64,000 nucleotides of DNA, taken from NCBI GenBank assembly GCA_964385465.1, contig CAYLPJ010000034.1, positions 6,162 through 70,161 on the forward strand, read 5' to 3'. Position numbers and translations under genes: made by a program. Source of the stretch: CAYLPJ01 sp964385465 (GTDB taxonomy: Bacteria; Planctomycetota; Phycisphaerae; SM23-33). A model generated the notes under the pieces. The model was not told the DNA's origin. It saw nothing but the letters and a program-made list of their open reading frames with translations, and searched no databases. Positions 7,762-16,439 of this stretch are shown in pieces (within the stretch, counting starts at the first letter, position 1; every line of letters begins with the position of its first letter).

Positions 7762-9132
7762 ATGCCCATCGACATCCCATTCCCCTGCAAGGCCATCCCC
7801 GGCGACCCGGGCGCCGCACGGCTGCTGGGGCTCTATCCCCAGCGCCGCGACGGGCTCTGGATGCAGCGGGTCAAGGTCCTCGGGGGGCGCCTCTCGCCCG
7901 AGCAGTGGTCGGGGCTGGGCCGCCTGGCCGAGGAGCTGACCCCCACCGCCCCGCTGCACCTGACGACGCGGCAGGACATCGAGCTGCACGACCTGGACGC
8001 CGGGACGGCCCCCGAGGCCCAGCGCCGCCTGGCCGCCTTGGGCCTCTCGGGCGCCGGCGGCTGCGGCGACACGCTGCGGAACATCACGATCTGTCCCTGC
8101 TCGGGCCTGGCGCCCGGCTCGGTCGACCTGGCGCCGCTGGCCCGGGGGCTCCGCCGGCGGCTGGAGGACGTCGAGGGCATCGCCGAGCTGCCGCGGAAGT
8201 TCAAGATCGCCCTGGCCTGCGGCCGGCGCTGCGGGCAGCCCTGGATCAACGACCTCGGCTTCGTCGCCCGCCGCCGCGACGGGCGGCGGGGCTTCGCCGT
8301 CACCGTCGCCGGTTCGCTCGGTGCCCGCCCGGCCGCCGGGATCGAGCTGTTCGAGTGGGTCGAACCGGCCGACGTCGTGCCTCTGGCCCTCGCGGCCGTG
8401 GGGCTGTTCGCCGAGCTGGGCGACCGCCGGAACCGCCGCCGAGCCCGGCTGCGTCACGTCCGCGAGCGACTGGGAGACGCCGAGTTCACGCGGCTGCTGA
8501 CCGAGCGGCACGGCGCCATCGTCGCGGCCGGCGACGGGCCCGCCCCCGCGCTGCCGCCGGCGGCGCCGGGCTTTGCGGCCCGCCGGACGCTGACGTTCGC
8601 CCACGGCGACGTGCCCCCCGCCGCCGCCGAGGCCCTGGCCCGCCTGGCCGGGCCCGGAGACCTCGCCGTCCGCGTCGCCAACGACCACCGCGTCGCCCTC
8701 TTCGCGTCCGGCGAGGCCTTGATCGACGACCGCCTCGCCGCCGAGCCGGCCCTGGCGGGCGCCGCCCGCCCGGCCCCGGCGGTGGTCGCCTGCCCGGGCA
8801 CGCACTGGTGCAGCCGGGCGCTGGTGGACACCCGGACCGTCGCCGACCGCCTCGCCGAGCGCCTCGCCGGCGAGCTGCCCGCCGACGCCACCGTCTGCGT
8901 CTCCGGCTGCCCCAACGGCTGCGCTCACTCCGCCGTCGCCGACGTCGGCCTCTCCGGGTGCCTCGCACGCGACGGCAACCGCCGGATCGAGGCCTTCCAC
9001 GTCGCACTCGGCGGGGCGATGGGGCGCGGCCCCGCCCTGGCACGCCCCGCGGCCGGAAAGGTCCCCGCGGACGCCGTCGCCGACACCGTATCCGACCTCC
9101 TGACGCGCCGGGAAAGCGAGGACGCACCATGA
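7762..9132 (+). CDS. Siroheme [4Fe-4S] nitrite/sulfite reductase
   Basis: Protein of 456 residues. The siroheme-[4Fe-4S] motif is complete: C344-x5-C350 and C383-x3-C387 (CPGTHWC and SGCPNGC), with the ferredoxin-like repeats expected of the family (residues about 30-100 and 275-335). It would reduce sulfite to sulfide or nitrite to ammonia by six-electron transfer in the cytoplasm. Its stop overlaps the cysH start (ATGA), which favours sulfite as substrate. Family members of this length are usually single-chain ferredoxin-dependent or CysI-like enzymes, and no flavoprotein CysJ is present. Nitrite reduction cannot be excluded. Confidence 0.85.
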   Translation: MPIDIPFPCKAIPGDPGAARLLGLYPQRRDGLWMQRVKVLGGRLSPEQWSGLGRLAEELTPTAPLHLTTRQDIELHDLDAGTAPEAQRRLAALGLSGAGGCGDTLRNITICPCSGLAPGSVDLAPLARGLRRRLEDVEGIAELPRKFKIALACGRRCGQPWINDLGFVARRRDGRRGFAVTVAGSLGARPAAGIELFEWVEPADVVPLALAAVGLFAELGDRRNRRRARLRHVRERLGDAEFTRLLTERHGAIVAAGDGPAPALPPAAPGFAARRTLTFAHGDVPPAAAEALARLAGPGDLAVRVANDHRVALFASGEALIDDRLAAEPALAGAARPAPAVVACPGTHWCSRALVDTRTVADRLAERLAGELPADATVCVSGCPNGCAHSAVADVGLSGCLARDGNRRIEAFHVALGGAMGRGPALARPAAGKVPADAVADTVSDLLTRRESEDAP

Positions 9133-9872
9133 CCGCCCCCGCCGCCACACTCGACGGGATCGACCTCGACGCGCTGGCCGACCTCTCGCCGGAGGCCCTG
9201 CTGCGTTTCGCCTTCGCGACGTTCGGCCGACGGGCCGCGATCGGCACGAGCCTCCAGAAGACCGGCCTGGTGCTGGTGGACCTGGCCTCGAGGCTGGGCG
9301 TGGGCTTCCGCGTGTTCTTCGTGGACACGCTGCTGAACCACGAGGAGACGTACGAGCTGCTCGAGGCGGTCCAGCAGCGGTACGGCATCGAGGTCGAGCG
9401 GTTCCAGCCGCGGGAGGAGGACATCGAGGGCCTTCACCGCTCGGCGGGCCAGTACGCCCATTTCCTGGCCCGCCGATCGTGCTGCCACGTCCGCAAGGTG
9501 CTGCCCCTGCGGCGGGCGCTGGAGACGGTGGACTGCTGGATCGCCGGGCTGCGAGGCGACCAGTCCGACCACCGCCGCGAGCACGCCGCCAAGGCCGAGT
9601 GGTTCGAGACCGCCGCCGGGCGACGCATCCTCAAGCTGAACCCCCTGCTCGACTGGGACGCCGACGCCATCGACGCCTACACCCGCGAACACGCCGTGCC
9701 CCGCAACGCCCTGTACGATTACGTTTCGCCGTACGGCGAGCGGTACTTCGTCATCGGCTGCCGCCCCTGCCACATCCCCGTCCGCGAGGACCTGGGCAAG
9801 CGGGCGGGCAAGTTCCCGTGGGAGCAGGGCAGCAAGGAATGCGGCCTGCACGAGAAGGGCAGCGGCATCTGA
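9129..9872 (+). CDS. cysH: Phosphoadenylyl/adenylyl-sulfate reductase, Fe-S type
   Basis: Protein of 247 residues of the CysH family, a thioredoxin-dependent reductase giving sulfite from activated sulfate. The cysteine set C118-C119 and C211-x2-C214 is the [4Fe-4S] signature of APS-using enzymes. The nucleophilic cysteine is C238 in the C-terminal ECGLH. The P-loop-like SLQKT segment lies near residue 41. It is coupled to the upstream reductase by an ATGA overlap, so sulfate activation product to sulfite to sulfide would be encoded together. ATP sulfurylase is not in the window. Confidence 0.92.
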   Translation: MTAPAATLDGIDLDALADLSPEALLRFAFATFGRRAAIGTSLQKTGLVLVDLASRLGVGFRVFFVDTLLNHEETYELLEAVQQRYGIEVERFQPREEDIEGLHRSAGQYAHFLARRSCCHVRKVLPLRRALETVDCWIAGLRGDQSDHRREHAAKAEWFETAAGRRILKLNPLLDWDADAIDAYTREHAVPRNALYDYVSPYGERYFVIGCRPCHIPVREDLGKRAGKFPWEQGSKECGLHEKGSGI

Positions 9873-9926
9873 CCGCCGGGGGCGAAACGCCTACCTCCCC
9901 CGCCGGCCGGCCGCTACAATGCGGCC

Positions 9927-10691
9927 ATGGACGTGATCGCACTGCAATCGGGCAGCAACGGCAACTGCGTGGTGGTCGAGGCCGGCGGGGTGCGGCTGGT
10001 GATCGACGCGGGGATCAGCGGCAAGCAGGCGGCGCTGCGCCTGGCGGCTCGGGGTCGGGACATCGGCGAGGCCGACGCGCTGCTGCTGTCCCACGATCAC
10101 GGCGACCACGCGCGCTCGGCGGGGGTTTTCCACCGGAAGTTCGGTCTGCCGATCCACGCCACCGAGGCCACCCTGGACGCCGCCGACGCCCGTCACGGTC
10201 TCGGCAGGCTCAGCGACACCCGCCCGTTCCGCGCCGGCGAGGCCCTGCGATTCGGCGAGGTGACCGTCCAGACCCTGCCAACGCCCCACGACGGCGTCGA
10301 CGGCGTGGCCTTCATCGTCGACGACGGGCGGACCCGCCTGGGCATCCTGACCGACCTGGGCCACGTCTTCGACGGCCTGGCCGCCACCTTGGCGACGCTC
10401 GACGCCGTGCTCATCGAGAGCAACTACGACGAGGAGATGCTGGAGTACGGCCCGTACCCGGCGGCCCTGAAGAGCCGCATCCGCGGCGACGGCGGGCACT
10501 TGTCGAACGTCGAGGCCGCCGAGCTGCTCGCCGCCGCCGGCGGGAGCCTCCGCTGGGCCTGCCTGGGACATCTCTCCGGCGACAACAACACCCCCGCCGC
10601 CGCCCTGCGAACCCACCGCCGCATCCTCGGCGACCGCACGCTCGGCCTCGCCGGCCGACACGAGGCAACCGCCGTCATGGCGGTGACATAG
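9927..10691 (+). CDS. Metallo-beta-lactamase-fold hydrolase (WalJ/YycJ-like)
   Basis: Protein of 254 residues with the MBL metal motif HDHGDH at 56-61 and the opening SGSNGNCVVVE typical of the YycJ/WalJ branch of the family. It probably is a two-metal hydrolase or 5' exonuclease acting on nucleic acid; the family assignment is firmer than the substrate. It starts 54 bases after cysH and ends 13 bases before the radical SAM gene, so it may be co-transcribed with either side. Confidence 0.82.
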   Translation: MDVIALQSGSNGNCVVVEAGGVRLVIDAGISGKQAALRLAARGRDIGEADALLLSHDHGDHARSAGVFHRKFGLPIHATEATLDAADARHGLGRLSDTRPFRAGEALRFGEVTVQTLPTPHDGVDGVAFIVDDGRTRLGILTDLGHVFDGLAATLATLDAVLIESNYDEEMLEYGPYPAALKSRIRGDGGHLSNVEAAELLAAAGGSLRWACLGHLSGDNNTPAAALRTHRRILGDRTLGLAGRHEATAVMAVT

Positions 10692-10704
10692 ACCCCGACC
10701 AGCC

Positions 10705-12186
10705 ATGGTCACGCTGATCAACACCAACCGGATGGCCCCGCCGATCGCGCCGCTGGGGCTGGAGTATGTCGCCGGGGCCGCGCGGGCCGACGGACTCGAC
10801 GTCGAGCTGATCGACCTCTGCCTCGCCGACGACCCCGATGCCGCCCTCGCCCACCACCTCCAGCAGGCCGGGCCCTCCCTCGTGGGCCTGTCGTTCCGGA
10901 ACGTCGACGACTGCTTCTGGCCCAGCGGGCAGAGCTTCCTGCCCGAGTTGGACCGGATCGTCCGCCGCGTCCGCGAGCTCACCGACGCGCCCGTCGCGCT
11001 CGGCGGCGTCGGGCTGTCGGTCTTCGCCCGGCGGGTCCTCGAGGCCGTCGGGGCCGACTTCGCCGTCCGCGGCGACGGCGAGCAGGCCCTGCCCGCCCTC
11101 GCCCGCGAGCTCGCGGGCCGGCGGCGCTTCGACCGCGTGGACGGGCTCGTCTGGCGCGACGGCCTGGAGGTCCGCGAGAACGCCCCGGCCTGGCCGGCCG
11201 AGCTCGACGTGCCCACCGCACGCGACACGCTGGACAACGCCGAATACTTCCGCCGCGGCGGGCAGGGAGGCATCGAGACCAAGCGCGGCTGCGATCGGCC
11301 CTGCATTTACTGCGCCGACCCGGTCGCCAAGGGGCGAGCCCTCCGCTGCCGCCCGCCCGCCGACGTCGCCGACGAGGCCGAGAGCCTCCTCGCACAGGGC
11401 GTCGATTGCCTCCACCTCTGCGACGGGGAGTTCAACATCCCCTACGCCCACGCCGCGGCGGTCTGCGACGAGCTGATCGCCCGCGGCCTCGGCCGGCGGC
11501 TGCGATGGTACACCTACATGACCGTCGTGCCCTTCGACGCCGCCCTGGCCGACCGGCTCGCCCGCGCCGGGTGCGTGGGGGTGAACTTCACCTCCGACAC
11601 CGCCGCCGAGGCCATGCTGCGGAGCTACCGCCTGCCCCACCGCCGGGCGGACCTCGCCCGGGCGGTCGGCCTCTGTCGCGACCGCGGCCTGGCGGTCATG
11701 CTCGACCTGCTGCTGGGCGGGCCCGGCGAGACGCCCGAGACGCTCGCCGAGAGCATCGCGTTCTTCAAGTCCATCGAGCCCGACCGCGTGGGCGCGGCGC
11801 TGGGGATGCGGATCTTCCCCGCCACGCCGGCCGAACGCGTCGTCGCCGGCGAGGGGCCCATGGACGCCAACCCCTCCGTCCGCCGCCTCTACGACGGGCC
11901 GGTGGACCTGCTGAAGCCGACGTTCTACGTCTCGGCCGCACTGGGCGACCGCCCCGCCGGCGTGGTCCGCGAGCTGATCGCCGGCGACGAGCGGTTCTTC
12001 GAGCCGCAGGACGACGCCGGCGGCGGGGGCGCGAACGAGCCCGGCGACGGCGGGGCCCAGCCATCCGGCGACCACAACTACAACGCCAACGACGCGCTGA
12101 CCCGCGCCATCGCCGCCGGCGCCCGCGGGGCGTACTGGGACATCCTGCGGGGGCTGCGGCAGCGCGGCGCCGCGGACGGCGGTTGA
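10705..12186 (+). CDS. B12-binding-domain radical SAM protein
   Basis: Protein of 493 residues. The N-terminal 150 residues form a Rossmann-like B12-binding domain (PLGLEYVAGAARADG, VALGGVGLS, RGDGEQ), without an obvious DxHxxG base-off histidine motif. A radical SAM barrel follows with the cluster cysteines C196-x3-C200-x2-C203 in GCDRPCIYC and a GGPGETPET segment near 340. Such proteins often methylate or rearrange small molecules or peptides, but the substrate cannot be inferred. The neighbouring vWA lipoprotein starts 59 bases downstream; functional linkage is unproven. Confidence 0.8.
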   Translation: MVTLINTNRMAPPIAPLGLEYVAGAARADGLDVELIDLCLADDPDAALAHHLQQAGPSLVGLSFRNVDDCFWPSGQSFLPELDRIVRRVRELTDAPVALGGVGLSVFARRVLEAVGADFAVRGDGEQALPALARELAGRRRFDRVDGLVWRDGLEVRENAPAWPAELDVPTARDTLDNAEYFRRGGQGGIETKRGCDRPCIYCADPVAKGRALRCRPPADVADEAESLLAQGVDCLHLCDGEFNIPYAHAAAVCDELIARGLGRRLRWYTYMTVVPFDAALADRLARAGCVGVNFTSDTAAEAMLRSYRLPHRRADLARAVGLCRDRGLAVMLDLLLGGPGETPETLAESIAFFKSIEPDRVGAALGMRIFPATPAERVVAGEGPMDANPSVRRLYDGPVDLLKPTFYVSAALGDRPAGVVRELIAGDERFFEPQDDAGGGGANEPGDGGAQPSGDHNYNANDALTRAIAAGARGAYWDILRGLRQRGAADGG

Positions 12187-12245
12187 GCGCCGCGACCGGG
12201 CGGCGTATGCTCAGGGGATACCGCACCGATCGAAAGGAGCCCGCC

Positions 12246-13586
12246 ATGTCTCGACGAGTCGCCCTCCTGCTGCCGACGCTTCTTGCCGCCGCCCTCGCCG
12301 GCTGCTCCAAAGACGAGGCCGAGACCGCCGGGCCGCCGCCCAAGACCGTCTATGTCGACGTCACCGGCGTGACCACCGACGGCGTCTTCCAGGTCACCCG
12401 CTACCGCGTGGACGGCCAGGGCATCGACGCCGACGAGACCGCCCTCCGCGCCGCGCTCGCCGCCGCCAAGGCCGCCGCCGGCGACCGCCCGCTCGTCGTC
12501 GACGTGCTCAGCCCCGCCTTCGCGCGGTACGAGCACATCGTGCCGGTCATCCGCACGGCCGCGGCCGTCGGGGCCGAGCGGTTCACCCTCGCCGTGCCCC
12601 GAGGCGACGCCACCGCGACCATGGCCGCCCGCCCGAAGGGCCAGCCCGTCGCCATGCCCGCCGAAGGACACGTCCGGGGCCTCATCGCCGAGAAGGCCGA
12701 CATGACCCGCCTGTGGGTCCGCCTCGACGCCGACGGGGAAAGCCCCATCTACGAGCTCGTCGACGGCGCCACCTCCCTCAAGACCGCCACCGCCCTGGAA
12801 GACCGCCTGGCCTCCAGGCAGCAGGCCATCGGCGCCGCCGCGCCGGTGACCATCCGCCCGGCCTACGAGGTCCGGGCCGAGTCCGTCGTCCGGGCCGTCG
12901 CGGCCGCGAAGGAGGCCGGCTTCGAGACGGTCCTGTTCGAGGAGATCGCCGACCTGCCCCCGCTGGCCTCGCCCGCCGGCGAGGGCGGCGCCGCCGCGGA
13001 CCACGCGCCGGTGGCGGCGGGCCCCAAGCCGGAGACGACCTTCTCCGGCGCGACCGGCAGCGCCTACCACGTCGTGTACCTGATCGACCGCAGCGGGTCG
13101 ATGGTGGCCTCCTTCGACGTCGTCCGCGACCGGCTCGTCGAGTCCATCGGCTCGCTGAAGCCGCGGCAGGACTTCCACGTGATCTTCTTCGGAGGCCGGC
13201 GTCCGGTCGAGTACCCCGAGAGGAAGCTCATCGACGCCAACGACACCAACAAGGGGCAGGTGATCGACTTCCTCAAGGGCATCCCGGCCTCGGGGATCAC
13301 CAACCCGATGCCGGCGATCCGCCGCGCGTTCGACGTGCTGGACAAGGCCGACGTGAACCGCCCGGGCAAGCTCGTCTTCCTGCTGACCGACGGGGACTTC
13401 TCCGACGAGCGGGGCGCGTTCGACAACGAGATGGTCCTCAAGGCCATCCGCCGCCGCAACGCCCGCAAGGACGTCACCGTCCACACGCTCCTGTTCGGCA
13501 AACGCAGCGCCGCCGGCGAGAAGGTCCTCAAACAGATCGCCGAGGAGAACAACGGCAACTACAGCTTCGTCGGCGTCGAGGGTTGA
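12246..13586 (+). CDS. Lipoprotein with ExbD-like repeats and von Willebrand A domain
   Basis: Protein of 446 residues. A type II signal peptide ends in LAGC with lipid-attached C20. Residues about 60-120 and 195-235 each resemble the periplasmic domain of ExbD/TolR (LVVDVLSPAFARYEHIVPV and a similar second copy). From about residue 273 comes a vWA domain with the metal-ion site D281-x-S283-x-S285 (DRSGSM) and a downstream TDGDF. It is probably a cell-envelope binding or scaffold protein. The ATG has AAAGGAG upstream. The ExbD resemblance is my reading by eye; the vWA domain is clear. Confidence 0.72.
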   Translation: MSRRVALLLPTLLAAALAGCSKDEAETAGPPPKTVYVDVTGVTTDGVFQVTRYRVDGQGIDADETALRAALAAAKAAAGDRPLVVDVLSPAFARYEHIVPVIRTAAAVGAERFTLAVPRGDATATMAARPKGQPVAMPAEGHVRGLIAEKADMTRLWVRLDADGESPIYELVDGATSLKTATALEDRLASRQQAIGAAAPVTIRPAYEVRAESVVRAVAAAKEAGFETVLFEEIADLPPLASPAGEGGAAADHAPVAAGPKPETTFSGATGSAYHVVYLIDRSGSMVASFDVVRDRLVESIGSLKPRQDFHVIFFGGRRPVEYPERKLIDANDTNKGQVIDFLKGIPASGITNPMPAIRRAFDVLDKADVNRPGKLVFLLTDGDFSDERGAFDNEMVLKAIRRRNARKDVTVHTLLFGKRSAAGEKVLKQIAEENNGNYSFVGVEG

Positions 13587-13612
13587 CGGGGACGGCCTTC
13601 GCCGTGTGACAG

Positions 13613-14130
13613 CCCATGGCTTCAGCCGTGGGTTGACGGGGGCAGCCGGGAGAAACGTATGGCATGCGCCACGGGCCGAGGACCGCGTGCGTTCCGATGC
13701 GCCCGCCCGCCGCGACGGTCAGCGAACCGCCGGCCCGCGAGGCGATCATTGGGCTTCGGCCGGTGGCGCACGCCGGCGTTTGTGCGCGCTGCCGCGACCG
13801 ACCCGCGGCTGAAGCCGCGGGCTGGCACACGACAAGCGAACCGCCGGCCCGCCGCGACGGACCAACCCGCGGCTGAAGCCGCGGGCTGGCGCACAACAAG
13901 CGAACCGCCGGCCCGCCGCGACGGTCAGCGAACCGCCGGCCCGCGAGGCGNNNNNNNNNNNNNNNNNNNNNNNNNNNNNNNNNNNNNNNNNNNNNNNNNN
14001 NNNNNNNNNNNNNNNNNNNNNNNNNNNNNNNNNNNNNNNNNNNNNNNNNNGCGGCTGAAGCCGCGGGCTGACACACGACAAGCGGCCGCCGGCCCGCCGC
14101 GACGGACCAGCCCGCGGCTGAAGCCGCGAG
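13613..14130. repeat. Array of a 20-bp GC-rich palindrome, 62-64 bp period, interrupted by the gap
   Basis: The palindrome CCCGCGGCTGAAGCCGCGGG lies at 13802-13821 and 13866-13885. A copy truncated by the scaffold gap is at 14051-14067, and a one-mismatch copy at 14111-14130. A variant in the opposite orientation is at 13613-13632. Between palindromes a shared spacer (CACACGACAAGCG, then AACCGCCGGCCCG) repeats, giving a unit of 62-64 bases. The spacer piece GGTCAGCGAACCGCCGGCCC also recurs outside the palindromes (from 13719 and 13923). No gene is present between 13587 and 14257. This type of palindrome is familiar as a dispersed intergenic repeat in planctomycete-like genomes. It is not a CRISPR array: the spacers are identical rather than unique. 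Confidence 0.85.
13951..14050. other. Assembly gap (100 N)
   Basis: Exactly 100 unknown bases sit inside the palindromic array, the usual placeholder for a scaffold join of unknown length. The repeat on both sides explains the break. The true number of units, or an insertion here, cannot be known from this sequence. Confidence 0.99.
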
Positions 14131-14257
14131 CTGGCGCACAACAAGATCGGGCGAAGACGTCGCGGGACAGGACCGGGCGAGGGATGGGAATGGCTGCGTT
14201 TCCAAGCAGGCTCGCCGCACAGCGGCGGCTTGGACCATGCAACCGTCCCCATTGTTC

Positions 14258-16243
14258 TCAGGGCAGCTCGAGGGGGCCGAGGCCGTCGTCGGCGGGGTCG
14301 GTGTCGTCGAGCTGCGTGGGGGTGACGACGGTGCTGATGCGCTTCAGCGCCCGCGTGGCGAAGTGGGCCAGGTCGGCCTTCCTGTTGTTCAGCACCGCGC
14401 CGAGGGCCTCGGTGGCCGCGGCGGCCTTGAGCTCGCCGAGCGCCAGCACCGCGTTCTTGCGGACCAGCCAGTGCTCGTCGCCGTCGCGGACGCGGGCGAT
14501 CAGGGCCTCGACCGCCAGCGGGGCCCGTACCTCCCCCAGCCGCCGGGCGGCGTGGAACCGCACGGCCAGGGCCTCGTCGCGCAGCATGGCCACCAGCTCG
14601 GGCGGGGCGGCGGAGGCGACCTTCTCCGGCGCGCCCGCGTCGAGAAGCTTGCCTTCCGTGCGGGCGTCGCGGATCGCCCGGGCGTTCCGCGTGATGCCGT
14701 AGGTGAACGTCATCAGGCAGTCGCCCTCGCGCCCCAGGCGGACCAGGCGGTCCCAGTGCTCGTGCGGGTCGGCGTCCTCGACGACGGCCACGCAGAACGC
14801 CTCGGGGTACATCCGCCGCACCCAGCCGGGCACGCCGGCGTAGCCGAGGTCCATCTCGTTGTACGGCGCCGTCACCGCCCAGTACTCGCAGTAGTTGTGC
14901 TCGGGGATCAGCAGCACGTCGGGGTGCCTGGCGTGCAGCCGCCGCCAGACGTCCGCGACGATCATGCCGGCCGACCACTTCTTCTCCGGCCCCCGCGGCC
15001 GCCAGAAATAGTTGGTGTCGATGTAGAACAGCGAGCAGCCCCACCGCTTCTTCGCGTAGGCGATTTTGGCGTCCATCGCGAGGAAGGGGTCCCTGGCGTC
15101 GGTGTAGGAGTGGACGAGCTTGCCCTTGCTCTTTGCGTGGACGACCTGCGTGGGGCGGATGCACACGCCGCACCGCAGCCCGCCGTCGCGGATGGCGCGG
15201 AAGTACTCGTCGGCGACGGCGTCCATGGCGGGGTTGAGGAACCGGGTCATCCTCGGGTCGCCGACGTAGGTGATCTGGGGCACGACGTCGCCCTCGATGT
15301 CCCAGACGACGATGCCCTGGGCGTCGATCTGCCGGCAGGCGTAGACGGCCCGGGCGACGCTGTCCATCATCCGCGTGCGGAACGCCTCGGGCGCCGGCGA
15401 GGGCTCGAACGCCTCGCCCCGCGCGAGGTTCCTGATCGCGCGGGCCTCGGGCACCCCGCCGCTGACGAACACGCGGCAGATCGGGCGGCGGTCCGCCCAG
15501 TCCAGCTTCGGCGGGTGCGCCGCGGCGAACGCGGCGTAGACGTCCTCGGCCAAGGCGTGCGCGTCGCCGTCGGCCGGGCCGAAGCGGAGCGACAGGCGGT
15601 AGGTGTCCTTCCCGCCCGGGGGGATGGGGCGCGACATGCCGAGGCGGTCGTAGATCATCCGGTCCCCGCCGGCGCGGAGCTGGATCGGCATGGCGGCGTC
15701 CTTTCCCCGCGGCCGGCCGAGGCCGAGGTGCAGCGGGCGGTCGATGTCCGGATTGACCGCCGCGAGCACGCCGGCGTCGAACGGCAGGGCCAGCACGGAC
15801 GGCGCGCCGATGTTCGTCCTCGCCCGCGGGCGGCGCCGCCGCGTGCCGAGCTTCAGCGACAGCGGCCGGGACCACAGCTCCTGGAGGGTCGCCTTCGACG
15901 CGTTCTCGACCGTCACCGCCAGGTCGCACCGGCCGGGCTTCGGCGCGTACTCGCAGGCGATGGTCCCCCACGGGTACGTTCGCCGGACGACGCGCCCGTC
16001 GGCGGCGAGCCGGCATGTCTTCTCGCCCAGCCGCGTCCGCCCGTCCTCGTCGCGGAAGACGACCTTCTCCAGCACGAACGCCCCGTCGCCGAGCACGTCC
16101 GCGCCGGCGACGGTCAGCGCATCGAGCCCGGCCTCGCCGACGACGGCGCGGACCGCCGCGGGCCCGCCCGCACGTGTCCCCCCCGCCAGCGCCAGCACCG
16201 CGCCCGCCGCCCACACCAGTCCGCACCGATGAGAAGTCGTCAT
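14258..16243 (-). CDS. Secreted glycoside-hydrolase-like protein with C-terminal HEAT repeats
   Basis: Protein of 661 residues of unknown function. A signal peptide (WAAGAVLALAGGTRAGG) ends near residue 27. An N-terminal beta-rich domain (about 30-230) is followed by a probable TIM-barrel (about 240-560) with segments such as VVWDIEGD, GVCIRPTQV, FYIDTNYF and LLIPEHNY, which look like a glycoside-hydrolase-type barrel with acidic residues at strand ends. The last 100 residues are HEAT-like repeats (MLRDEALAVRFHAARRLGEV). I chose the ATG at 16243 for its GGGAG five bases upstream; an in-frame ATG lies at 16270. The barrel is inferred from the pattern, not proven. Confidence 0.6.
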   Translation of the reverse strand: MTTSHRCGLVWAAGAVLALAGGTRAGGPAAVRAVVGEAGLDALTVAGADVLGDGAFVLEKVVFRDEDGRTRLGEKTCRLAADGRVVRRTYPWGTIACEYAPKPGRCDLAVTVENASKATLQELWSRPLSLKLGTRRRRPRARTNIGAPSVLALPFDAGVLAAVNPDIDRPLHLGLGRPRGKDAAMPIQLRAGGDRMIYDRLGMSRPIPPGGKDTYRLSLRFGPADGDAHALAEDVYAAFAAAHPPKLDWADRRPICRVFVSGGVPEARAIRNLARGEAFEPSPAPEAFRTRMMDSVARAVYACRQIDAQGIVVWDIEGDVVPQITYVGDPRMTRFLNPAMDAVADEYFRAIRDGGLRCGVCIRPTQVVHAKSKGKLVHSYTDARDPFLAMDAKIAYAKKRWGCSLFYIDTNYFWRPRGPEKKWSAGMIVADVWRRLHARHPDVLLIPEHNYCEYWAVTAPYNEMDLGYAGVPGWVRRMYPEAFCVAVVEDADPHEHWDRLVRLGREGDCLMTFTYGITRNARAIRDARTEGKLLDAGAPEKVASAAPPELVAMLRDEALAVRFHAARRLGEVRAPLAVEALIARVRDGDEHWLVRKNAVLALGELKAAAATEALGAVLNNRKADLAHFATRALKRISTVVTPTQLDDTDPADDGLGPLELP

Positions 16244-16439
16244 CGCATCTCCCTTCGCGCGTCGCTTCATGACCCCCCATACCATGAACCGCCCGCGGAA
16301 TCACCCGTCTCGCGCGGGGCTCGGGGCGGGGCGCGTCGTACCCTCCTCCCGCACATCCCTCAAACCGAACCCCGCCGCCAACCGATACGTTCTACGGGTG
16401 TCTGATCGAGTAACGCGGCAACGGCCGCAGGAGTTGTTC

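Noticed and set aside
13613..14130. CRISPR-like regular array
   Set aside because: The spacers between palindromes are nearly identical to one another and no cas genes are present; this is a tandem intergenic repeat.
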